Below, piece by piece: positions 47,320 to 55,394 of a stretch of DNA of 64,000 bases. The notes under the pieces are model-generated. The model did not search any database and had not been told where the DNA came from. It saw only the letters and a list, made by a program, of their open reading frames with translations. A program made the position numbers and the translations under genes. How positions within the stretch are numbered: the first letter of the stretch is position 1; every line of letters starts with the position of its first letter. Origin of the DNA: Acinetobacter nectaris CIP 110549 (lineage in GTDB: Bacteria; Pseudomonadota; Gammaproteobacteria; Pseudomonadales; Moraxellaceae); assembly GCF_000488215.1 (NCBI RefSeq), contig NZ_KI530735.1:120534-184533 (forward strand), read 5' to 3'.

Positions 47320-48096
47320 TTAGTATTTGTAGTTTAAGCCAAGAGAAAGTAGAGAATCTCTGCTATTACCAATATCTGCTTGAATATCTTTAATATTATA
47401 GCTTGCAGATGCTGCAAAGTGTTTTGTTAGATCAGTTGTTAATGCTGTTCTTGAACGGAATGTACGAGAGTCTTGACCAAACTCATAGCCTAAGTCTTGG
47501 TTAAAACGAACAGATGGTGTGATTTTGTATTCGTAGAATGCCGCAAGTGTACCCACTAGCTCATTTGTTGTATCTTGTGGAGCAACTTTCTCTTTACTGA
47601 AACGATAACCACCACCAATTTCGGTAGAAAGAGATTGTCTATCATCTTTAATTAAGTTTAGACCTAAACCACCTGTTGCACTGAGTTGGTAGTCAAAAGC
47701 ACTGCTTAAGTCTTTCTCAGCAGTTAATTTACCAAATTGGTAAACCGTGTCTGAGCTACTATGAGATAGTTTTCCTGCAAGTAAATAGCGTTCGATATTA
47801 TTTTTTGCATTATCATCGTGAGTACTTACAGCACTTGCAAGAACTTCTTGACCCCAAATACCTACTTGGCGTTGAAATAAAATACGCGCAGTTAGATTAG
47901 ATTTATTTGTTGAGCTACCATTGGTTGTTTTGCTGTTGTTAAAAAGGTAACCAACATCACCTTCTAAACGAAATGGCTTATCTTTATCAACTTTAATAGT
48001 ACTTGCCCCACCTGTGCGTGTTGGTCCAAGGTCGGCAGCAAAAAGTGAAGAGCCTGCTAAAGTTGTTAAAATACCAATAATAATTTTCTTACGCAT
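47320..48096 (-). CDS. Outer membrane beta-barrel protein, DUF481 type
   Basis: 258 residues from ATG 48096. A signal peptide ends at SSLFAADLG. Alternating hydrophobic strands follow and the protein ends in YKY, typical of outer membrane barrels. The pattern of paired strands with short turns (GGLGLNLIKDDRQSLSTEIGGGYRFSKE) fits the DUF481/YdiY family. Function unknown. An upstream in-frame start would place a charged stretch before the signal peptide and is rejected. The 250 bp before it, up to the SDR gene, are AT-rich and hold only the SDR terminator. Confidence 0.85.
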   Translation of the reverse strand: MRKKIIIGILTTLAGSSLFAADLGPTRTGGASTIKVDKDKPFRLEGDVGYLFNNSKTTNGSSTNKSNLTARILFQRQVGIWGQEVLASAVSTHDDNAKNNIERYLLAGKLSHSSSDTVYQFGKLTAEKDLSSAFDYQLSATGGLGLNLIKDDRQSLSTEIGGGYRFSKEKVAPQDTTNELVGTLAAFYEYKITPSVRFNQDLGYEFGQDSRTFRSRTALTTDLTKHFAASASYNIKDIQADIGNSRDSLLSLGLNYKY

Positions 48097-48296
48097 TTTA
48101 ATCTCGTATTTTGGTTTTGTTTGAGTAAAGATAGTTATATCTTTGGTTAATTGTGCGTTGATGTTAAACAATAATCAAAAAAAATTACATAATAGATACA
48201 TATGTCTTTGTTTTAATTATTTATATAGATCTTTTTTATAAAATTTAAATTTATGTGACTTATGTTTTGTTTTAAAAATACTCATTATATAGAGTA

Positions 48297-48337
48297 TAAA
48301 AATAAGGGTTGCTGTATAAGTTGTCTTATACAGCAAC
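48297..48337 (-). terminator. Rho-independent terminator of the SDR gene
   Basis: A 13-bp perfect stem (GTTGCTGTATAAG / CTTATACAGCAAC) with a 4-nt loop, followed on the minus strand by a T-rich tract. Confidence 0.88.
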
Positions 48338-48346
48338 AGCGCTATG

Positions 48347-49174
48347 TTAGCCATTCACCATAATACCGCCATTGATATGCAGTGTTTGACCTGTAATATA
48401 TGAACCATCTTCACTTGCAAGGAAAACAAAGCTTGGACCAACTTCATGAGGTAGGCCATAGCGTTGCATTGGTGTATCTTTACCTAAGTCATCTAGCTTA
48501 GACTTATCTACATCGCTCCATGTACCTTGAATTGGTGTAAGAATTGGACCTGGTGCAATAGAGTTAATGCGAATCCCTTTATGTGCAACTTGGTTTGAAA
48601 GCGCACGAGTGAAGCTAATCATTGCACCTTTTGTAGATGAATAATCAACCAATTCTTTTAAACCAATGTAAGCATTTACAGAAGCGACATTAATAATAGA
48701 GTCACCTTCTTTAAACTGTGGTAAGAAGATTTTACTTAAATAGAACATTGCATCTAGATTGATGCTAAACGTTTTCTTCCACTGTTCATCTGATATATCT
48801 GCAAGATTATTTTTTGGAAATTGAGCACCTGCATTGTTTACAAGAACATCTACTTTGCCAAAATCACGCAGTACATTGTTTGCAAATTCTTGTGTTTTTT
48901 CTTTATCTCCAAGGTCTACTTCATAAACACGGCATGTTCTGCCAAGCTTTTCAATCCATTCTTTCACAGACGCAGCTTGTGCTTGAGAAGATGTATAGCT
49001 TGTAATTGCAATATCTGCACCTTCAGTAGCTGCATGCATAGACATTGCACGACCAATACCTGTGCCCCCACCAGTAATTACAACAACTTTTCCTGCAAGC
49101 TTTCCTGTACCTTTATAGCTTTCACGAATAAAGTTGTGAACTTGTTCAACGCTTCTTAAATCTGGATTAGACAT
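48347..49174 (-). CDS. Short-chain dehydrogenase/reductase (YghA-like)
   Basis: 275 residues. The Rossmann motif TGGGTGIGRAMSMHAATEGAD, NNAGAQ, the catalytic YSSTKG (Tyr-x3-Lys) and IAPGPILTPIQ are classical SDR marks. The N-terminal extension of about 25 residues and IQGTWSDVDKSKL resemble the E. coli YghA / Bacillus YhxC group, NADP-dependent oxidoreductases often linked to stress. Substrate unknown. The gene stands alone. Confidence 0.9.
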   Translation of the reverse strand: MSNPDLRSVEQVHNFIRESYKGTGKLAGKVVVITGGGTGIGRAMSMHAATEGADIAITSYTSSQAQAASVKEWIEKLGRTCRVYEVDLGDKEKTQEFANNVLRDFGKVDVLVNNAGAQFPKNNLADISDEQWKKTFSINLDAMFYLSKIFLPQFKEGDSIINVASVNAYIGLKELVDYSSTKGAMISFTRALSNQVAHKGIRINSIAPGPILTPIQGTWSDVDKSKLDDLGKDTPMQRYGLPHEVGPSFVFLASEDGSYITGQTLHINGGIMVNG

Positions 49175-49407
49175 AAACGTCCTCCGTTATCATTTTCATT
49201 AAAAGTGTTATTTTGACGATAAAACTTTGAGCCACTAAATGTGAGATGAGTCAAAGAATATTTATAAAGTTCTTTCTTACTATACAAACTTAAATATTAG
49301 TATAAAGCGTTCTCTAAAAAATTGGTGACTTGTTAAAAAAACGAAACAATAGACTTATATGTGGTTTATGATGTGAACATTCATATTTTAGTATTAGGTG
49401 ATGCTCA

Positions 49408-50478
49408 ATGAAAATTGTTGCAGATGAGAACCTTGCCTTTGCATCATATTTCTTTTCAGATATTGCAGAAATTCAACTACATGCAGGCAGAACATTACAA
49501 GCCAAAGACTTGGCAGAGACCAAAGCATTACTTGTGCGCTCTGTCACAAAAGTAAACGAAGATTTACTGAGAGATACTCAAGTTAATTTTGTTGGAAGTG
49601 CGACGATTGGTACAGATCATTTAGATACAGATTATTTAAAATCGCATCATATTCAATGGAGCAATGCAGCAGGGTGTAATGCACAAGCCGTTGCGGAATA
49701 CGTTGTGACAGCATTGGCACACTTAAATATTCATTTCTTAGAAGCAAATAAGAATTTTACTTTAGGGATTATTGGGCTTGGAAATGTAGGTCGCCGTTTA
49801 GCTCATCTTGCAAAATTACTTGGATGGAATGTGGTTGCATATGATCCATTTGTTACCATAGCGGATGTTACACAAGTTGAACTATCGGCATTACTGCAAC
49901 AAGCACATGCGATTTCAATTCATGTGCCTCTGACTAAAGGTGGTGATTATCCGACTTATCATTTATTCAATGATGAAGTTTTTCAATCTTTGCCTAAAGA
50001 AACCATTATTATAAATAGTGCACGTGGTGCAGTGATTTCAGAGCAAGCGTTGCTTAAAGATGTAAAGCAGACAGGGCGTTCAGTTGTACTTGATGTATTT
50101 GAGCATGAACCATTGATTAGTGAAGAGTTGCTCAAACATATTGCATTGGTGACACCACATATTGCAGGTTATAGTTTAGAAGGTAAAGCGCGTGGTACTC
50201 AGATGGTTTACGAAGCTTTTTGTAAATATTATCAATTTATTCCAAATAAAGACTTTAAAACTCAACTGCCTATATGTGAACAGTTTTTTGAGAAATCAGG
50301 TGATCTCAAAGACATTCTTAAAAAGTATATATTTGAGATATATCCAATTTTAGAAGATGACCAACGTTTGCGTGCATGTTTAAAAGATGGTGTTGTAGAT
50401 CAGCATAGTTTTGATCAATTACGAAAAAGCTATCCGTTACGCCGAGAGTGGACATCACATGGAGCAGATATATCATGA
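49408..50478 (+). CDS. pdxB: Erythronate-4-phosphate dehydrogenase PdxB
   Basis: 356 residues of the D-2-hydroxyacid dehydrogenase family. MKIVADENLAFASYFFSD at the start, GSATIGTDHLD, the NAD loop GIIGLGNVGRRLAHLAKLLGW, NSARGAVISE and the catalytic His in TPHIAGYSLEGKARG match PdxB, with its C-terminal DUF3410 dimerisation domain. It is the second enzyme of the DXP-dependent vitamin B6 pathway. The stop overlaps the epmA start (ATGA). Confidence 0.94.
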   Translation: MKIVADENLAFASYFFSDIAEIQLHAGRTLQAKDLAETKALLVRSVTKVNEDLLRDTQVNFVGSATIGTDHLDTDYLKSHHIQWSNAAGCNAQAVAEYVVTALAHLNIHFLEANKNFTLGIIGLGNVGRRLAHLAKLLGWNVVAYDPFVTIADVTQVELSALLQQAHAISIHVPLTKGGDYPTYHLFNDEVFQSLPKETIIINSARGAVISEQALLKDVKQTGRSVVLDVFEHEPLISEELLKHIALVTPHIAGYSLEGKARGTQMVYEAFCKYYQFIPNKDFKTQLPICEQFFEKSGDLKDILKKYIFEIYPILEDDQRLRACLKDGVVDQHSFDQLRKSYPLRREWTSHGADIS

Positions 50479-51449
50479 CTTTAAGCTATGCACCGACATG
50501 TGACATGAAAGCATTACACGCGCGTGCAAAAATGTATGCGCAAATTCGTCAATTTTTTAATGAAAGAGAAGTACTCGAAGTTGAAACACCTATTCTTTCT
50601 GCAGCAGGTGTAACGGATGTTCATTTGGCTTCTGTGACTGCAAATAGAAACTTAGGAGGAAGATTGAATACACACTATTTACAAACTTCTCCTGAGTTCG
50701 CAATGAAACGTTTATTGGCTAGTGGTAGTGGTGCTATTTATCAAATCTGTAAAGTATTTAGAGATGATGAACATGGTAAAAAGCACAATAGTGAATTTAC
50801 GATGCTTGAATGGTACCGTCCTAACTTTTCATTAAAAGATTTGATGCATGAAACAGCAGATTTATTACAAGTCTGTTTGTCTGATCGCTTTTCAGAAATT
50901 AGACCACTTATTTTAAGTTATAAACATGCTTTTCAAGATCGCTTAGATTTGAACCCATTACAAGCGACAGTAAAAGAGTTAAAAGAAGCGACAAAGCGTG
51001 TGGGGATTCATATAGATTTAGGTGAAGATCGTCTTGCATATATGGATCTGTTATTTTCTCATATGGTTGAACCTAGTTTAGGTTTTGATACACCTGTATT
51101 TTTAACTGATTTTCCACCTGAAATGGCTTCTTTGGCGAAGACGCGTATAGATGAGGATGGGGAAGAGGTTGCAGCTCGATTTGAGGTGTATATTGAAGGG
51201 CTAGAGCTTGCAAATGCCTATGATGAATTGGTTGATGCGGATGTTTTACGATCGCGTTTTGTAGAAGATAATCAAGCACGTGAGAAGCAAGGTCTGAGTG
51301 CGATGCCTTTAGATGAGCATTTACTTGCAGCATTGCCAAATATGCCTGCATGTTCAGGTATTGCTCTCGGGATAGATCGCTTATTAATGGTCGCACAACA
51401 TAAGTTTAAACTGTCAGATGTAATTACATTTCCAGCAGATATTGCTTAA
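50475..51449 (+). CDS. epmA: Elongation factor P--(R)-beta-lysine ligase EpmA
   Basis: 324 residues from ATG 50475, overlapping the pdxB stop by 4 bp. It is a LysRS-like class II synthetase core without an anticodon-binding domain: FFNEREVLEVETPILSAAGVTD (motif 1), VFRDDEHGKKHNSEFTMLEWYRP (motif 2) and GIALGIDRLLM (motif 3). It attaches beta-lysine to EF-P so that ribosomes pass polyproline stretches. The partner aminomutase EpmB is not in the window. Confidence 0.94.
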   Translation: MTLSYAPTCDMKALHARAKMYAQIRQFFNEREVLEVETPILSAAGVTDVHLASVTANRNLGGRLNTHYLQTSPEFAMKRLLASGSGAIYQICKVFRDDEHGKKHNSEFTMLEWYRPNFSLKDLMHETADLLQVCLSDRFSEIRPLILSYKHAFQDRLDLNPLQATVKELKEATKRVGIHIDLGEDRLAYMDLLFSHMVEPSLGFDTPVFLTDFPPEMASLAKTRIDEDGEEVAARFEVYIEGLELANAYDELVDADVLRSRFVEDNQAREKQGLSAMPLDEHLLAALPNMPACSGIALGIDRLLMVAQHKFKLSDVITFPADIA

Positions 51450-51458
51450 AAATAATAT

Positions 51459-51558
51459 ATTGTCATTGTTCATATATGCATATCAACAATATGCCCATAA
51501 TTAAAGAGATAATGTATCTCTTATTGAATATACAGTGATATGCAATGAACATGACAAT
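51459..51558. repeat. Nested palindromic intergenic element after epmA
   Basis: An outer imperfect inverted repeat pairs 51459-51485 with 51536-51558 (ATTGTCAT...GTTCAT...TGCATATCA against its complement, with small insertions in the left arm). An inner perfect hairpin (AAGAGATA / TATCTCTT, 51504-51522) sits near the centre. It starts 10 bp after the epmA stop. It could be a miniature mobile-element remnant or a structured RNA. Confidence 0.55.
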
Positions 51559-51585
51559 AACAAAAAGTAGGTTATCACGTTTTGT

Positions 51586-51617
51586 ATTTACGCTAAGCGT
51601 TTTCTCTTAGCGTAAAT
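51586..51617. other. Inverted repeat between epmA and cca
   Basis: A 12-bp perfect stem (ATTTACGCTAAG / CTTAGCGTAAAT) with an 8-nt loop, 18 bp after the cca stop. There is no clear T-tract on either strand; it may serve as a terminator of the convergent epmA and cca. Confidence 0.55.
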
Positions 51618-51634
51618 GATACATTTCATCAAAG

Positions 51635-52879
51635 TCATTTTGCTTCTTGCTCTGCAAGAAATTTTGCTTTTAATACTTCTAGGGCTTTAATCCTATAGGA
51701 AATAAGCATCTCACCAATATCGGGGCCTTTAACTTCTTCTGGTAAGTCATGTGCTTTAATACTACGAACACATTGAATTGCTTGTCGCATATAATCTGCT
51801 TGAGGGTAGGGTCTATTTTCTAAACCTAAGCGTCCGCGTGCATCACACTCACATGCTTGAATAAATTCTTCTACCTTTTCAGGTCTTCTTAGAACATCTA
51901 GGCGTTGTAGTAAACGCCAAAGTGTACCCGGTTTAAGTGTTAAAGCTTGATGGCACATAAGGTGTTCTTTACACACTGAAATGGCAAGTTTTTTCGTGTT
52001 TGTGGGAACTTTTAAGCGTTCGCAGACTTCTGTTACAGGTTTTACCCCACGAGCTTCGTGCATAATATGACGAGGCAATACATCTTTTGGTGTAAGTGCT
52101 TTTCCAAGATCATGGACTAAGACAGCAAACCGAACATCTAAACTATACTCATTTTTACAAGCTTGTTGTAAAGACATGAGTGTATGAATACCACAGTCAA
52201 TTTCAGGGTGGTATTCAGGACGTTGAGGGATGCCAAAGAGTGCCTCAATTTCAGGGAAAAGGACTTTAAGTGCACCACATTTACGGAGTACTTCAAAGTA
52301 TACATCTGCGTTTTTTTCTAAAAGGGCACGAGATGTTTCCTTCCAAACCCGTTCAGGTGTAAGGCTTTCAAGCTCACCAGAATCTGCCAATGTTTGCATA
52401 AGCGCAAGAGTTTCTGGTGCAACTGTGAATCCGTAACTTGCATAACGTGCAGCAAATCGAGCAATACGTAATACACGTAAAGGGTCTTCTACAAAAGCAT
52501 CTGAAACATGGCGTAAAATTTTATTTTCTATATCTTTATGACCATGGTAAGGGTCATAGATTTGACCTGTTTTTTCATCTTGAGCAATCGCATTGATTGT
52601 AAGGTCACGCCGTAATAAATCTTGCTCTAGTGTAATATTTGGGTCTGTAATAAACTCAAACCCATGATACCCATGACCCTTTTTTCTTTCTGTTCTTGCA
52701 AGTGCATATTCTTCTTTGGTTTTTGGATGTAAAAACACGGGAAAATCTTTCCCTACAGCTTGGTATCCTTGTTGAATAAGCTGTTCAGGGGTTGCACCAA
52801 CAACAACATAATCTTTTTCTTGATAGGGGTGGCCAAGAAGCTGATCTCTGACAGCGCCACCAACTAAATAAACACGCAT
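51635..52879 (-). CDS. cca: CCA-adding tRNA nucleotidyltransferase with HD domain
   Basis: 414 residues from ATG 52879, close to the E. coli length of 412. MRVYLVGGAVRDQLLGHPYQEKDYVVVG is the nucleotidyltransferase motif, RRDLTINAIA the sugar-selecting motif, EDPLRVLRIARFAARY the RNA-binding start, and LVHDLGKALTP the HD phosphohydrolase site. It adds or repairs CCA at tRNA 3' ends. The ribosome site AGAGG lies inside the arm of a terminator-like hairpin, and T6 ends one base before the ATG. In-frame starts at 52912 (ATG) or 52945 (TTG) would read through the hairpin. Confidence 0.94.
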   Translation of the reverse strand: MRVYLVGGAVRDQLLGHPYQEKDYVVVGATPEQLIQQGYQAVGKDFPVFLHPKTKEEYALARTERKKGHGYHGFEFITDPNITLEQDLLRRDLTINAIAQDEKTGQIYDPYHGHKDIENKILRHVSDAFVEDPLRVLRIARFAARYASYGFTVAPETLALMQTLADSGELESLTPERVWKETSRALLEKNADVYFEVLRKCGALKVLFPEIEALFGIPQRPEYHPEIDCGIHTLMSLQQACKNEYSLDVRFAVLVHDLGKALTPKDVLPRHIMHEARGVKPVTEVCERLKVPTNTKKLAISVCKEHLMCHQALTLKPGTLWRLLQRLDVLRRPEKVEEFIQACECDARGRLGLENRPYPQADYMRQAIQCVRSIKAHDLPEEVKGPDIGEMLISYRIKALEVLKAKFLAEQEAK

Positions 52880-52880
52880 G

Positions 52881-52949
52881 AAAAAACCTCTATTCTTAGC
52901 ATCATCATGCATTAGAATAGAGGTTTGTACAAGTCTGAAATTCAAACCT
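52881..52949 (-). promoter_or_regulatory. Attenuator-like three-arm structure between maeB and cca
   Basis: On the minus strand, AGGTTTG (52943-52949) can pair with CAAACCT (52921-52927). The overlapping AAACCTCTATTCT (52914-52926) can instead pair with AGAATAGAGGTTT (52884-52896), a 13-bp stem followed by T6 (52881-52886). The two stems exclude each other, as antiterminator and terminator do. The T-tract ends 1 nt before the cca ATG. Confidence 0.6.
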
Positions 52950-52965
52950 TTTTAGTAGGGATGAA

Positions 52966-55239
52966 TTATTCGCCTTGTTGTTGCTGAATTTCAGTCACTG
53001 TTACAGCAGTCATATTTACTAAACGACGTGTTGTTGCTGTCGGTGTTAAAATATGTACTGGTTTTGCAGCACCTAAAAGAATAGGGCCAACAGTAACATT
53101 GTTGCCAGCAGTTGACTTTAATAGATTAAAGGCAATATTTGCAGCATCAAGGTTTGGCATAATGAGTAAGTTTGCTGAACCTTTATAGCGTGAGTTAGGG
53201 AATGCAAAATGACGAATATTTTCATCTAATGCTGCATCACCATGCATTTCGCCTTCAACAATAAGTTCAGGCGCACGCTCAGAAAGTAACTCATAAACTT
53301 TACGCATTTTTTGTGCACTCTCGTCAGTTTGGTTACTACCAAAACTAGAATGAGAAAGTAGCGCAATGCGTGGTTCAATCCCAAAGCGACGTACTTCTTC
53401 AGCAGCAAGGACAGTCATTTCAGCCAATTGCTCTGCATTTGGATTTGTATTGACATAAGTATCTGCGATGAATAGGTTACGATCGCCTAGCATTAATGCA
53501 TTGAGAGTAAAGAAGTTGTTCATACCTTCTTTAAGACCAATAATATTGCTCACAAACTCTAAATGGCGCTCATAACTGCTATATGTACCACAAAGCATAC
53601 CATCAACTTTACCTGTTTTCACAAGCATAGAAGCAATAATTGTTGAACGACGACGCGCTTCACGTTGCGCATATTCAACAGTAACGCCTTTACGCTTCAT
53701 GACTTCATGGTAGTTTTTCCAACACTCTTCGTATTGAGGGTTGTGCTCTTGGTCTACGATTTCAATGTTAATACCATTGTGTAAGCGTAAACCAAGTTTT
53801 TGAATATTGGCTTCAATTACAGCAGTACGACCCACTAAAATTGGACGTGCAAGACCTTCATCTACAACAACCTGAGCAGCACGAAGAACACGTACATCTT
53901 CGCCTTCTGCATAAGCAATACGCTTAGGCGATTTTTTCGCTTGCGCAAAAATAGGCTTCATAATGAATGCCGTATTATAGACAAATTCAGACAATTTTTG
54001 ATGATATGTATTCATATCTTCAATTGGACGTGTTGCTACGCCTGAGTCCATTGCTGCTTGTGCAACAGCAGGTGCAATTTCTAGAATAAGACGCTGATCT
54101 AGTGGTCCAGGAATGAGGTAGTCACGACCAAATGCAGTTGGCTTTTCACCATAAGTAGATGTATCTGCTTCGACATGCGCCATACGTGCAATCGCATGTA
54201 CACAAGCAACCTTCATTTCTTCATTAATTGTAGTTGCACCAACATCAAGTGCACCACGGAAAATGTAAGGGAAGCAAAGTGCATTGTTTACTTGGTTTGG
54301 ATAATCAGAACGACCTGTCGCCATAATCACGTCAGAGCGAACTTCATGTGCATGTTCAGGTAAAATTTCAGGATCAGGGTTGGCAAGCGCAAAGATAATT
54401 GGGTCTTGAGCCATTTTCTTAACCATGTCTTTTGTTAAGATACCTGCTGCTGAAAGCCCAAGGAACATATCTGCATTTTCAATAACTTCATGCAGCTTAG
54501 TTTCAGGAATATCTTGCATATAGCGTTTCTTAGACTCATCTAGGTTTTCTCTAGATGTTGTAATAAGACCGCGAGAATCTGCAACAACGATATTCTCTTT
54601 CTTAGCACCTAATGCACATAATAAGTCTAAGCAAGAAAGTGCTGCTGCACCTGCACCAGATGCCACAATTTTTAATGACTCAATTTTTTTACCATTGAGT
54701 TGTAAAGCGTTAAGCAGTGCTGAACCTACAATAATACTTGTACCATGTTGGTCATCATGGAACACAGGAATATTCATGCGTTCACGGAGCTTTTTCTCAA
54801 TATAGAAGCATTCAGGTGCTTTAATATCTTCTAAGTTAATGCCACCAAATGTTGGCTCAAGTGCTGCAACAATATCTACAATTTTATCAGGATCATTTTC
54901 GTCAATTTCAATATCGAAAACATCAACACCAGCAAATTTTTTGAAAAGAACGCCTTTACCTTCCATAACCGGTTTTGAAGCCAATGGGCCAATATTACCC
55001 AATCCTAGGACGGCTGTTCCGTTACTGATCACAGCAACTAAGTTGCCACGCGCAGTATATTTTGCTGCTGTAGATGGGTCACGTGCGATTTCTAGGCAAG
55101 GTTCTGCTACACCCGGAGAATAGGCTAGCGCCAAATCACGTTGATTGCTGAGCTGTTTGCTTGGCGTAACGCTAATCTTTCCGGGAGTTGGAAATTCATG
55201 ATAATTTAAAGCTTGTTGTTTAAGTGTTTGATCGTCCAT
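52966..55239 (-). CDS. maeB: NADP-dependent malic enzyme MaeB with phosphotransacetylase-like domain
   Basis: 757 residues. The N-terminal malic enzyme half has [37 protein letters not shown] and the nucleotide fold [17 protein letters not shown]. The C-terminal half (from about residue 430) is phosphotransacetylase-like ([47 protein letters not shown]), the usual MaeB architecture, in which this domain senses acetyl-CoA. It decarboxylates malate to pyruvate with NADPH. cca lies downstream with an attenuator-like hairpin between. Confidence 0.95.
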   Translation of the reverse strand: MDDQTLKQQALNYHEFPTPGKISVTPSKQLSNQRDLALAYSPGVAEPCLEIARDPSTAAKYTARGNLVAVISNGTAVLGLGNIGPLASKPVMEGKGVLFKKFAGVDVFDIEIDENDPDKIVDIVAALEPTFGGINLEDIKAPECFYIEKKLRERMNIPVFHDDQHGTSIIVGSALLNALQLNGKKIESLKIVASGAGAAALSCLDLLCALGAKKENIVVADSRGLITTSRENLDESKKRYMQDIPETKLHEVIENADMFLGLSAAGILTKDMVKKMAQDPIIFALANPDPEILPEHAHEVRSDVIMATGRSDYPNQVNNALCFPYIFRGALDVGATTINEEMKVACVHAIARMAHVEADTSTYGEKPTAFGRDYLIPGPLDQRLILEIAPAVAQAAMDSGVATRPIEDMNTYHQKLSEFVYNTAFIMKPIFAQAKKSPKRIAYAEGEDVRVLRAAQVVVDEGLARPILVGRTAVIEANIQKLGLRLHNGINIEIVDQEHNPQYEECWKNYHEVMKRKGVTVEYAQREARRRSTIIASMLVKTGKVDGMLCGTYSSYERHLEFVSNIIGLKEGMNNFFTLNALMLGDRNLFIADTYVNTNPNAEQLAEMTVLAAEEVRRFGIEPRIALLSHSSFGSNQTDESAQKMRKVYELLSERAPELIVEGEMHGDAALDENIRHFAFPNSRYKGSANLLIMPNLDAANIAFNLLKSTAGNNVTVGPILLGAAKPVHILTPTATTRRLVNMTAVTVTEIQQQQGE

Positions 55240-55394
55240 TTGAATCTCTTTAGTACAATTTAGTCTAGTGGTTTATACGACACTAGAACACATACAGTTT
55301 GAATATAGCATTAGTTAAAGGTTTAGCACAGCGATAAACAGACTAAAAATAAAAGTATAAAGGAGCTTAAATAGGCTTGCCTATGGCAAATAAG

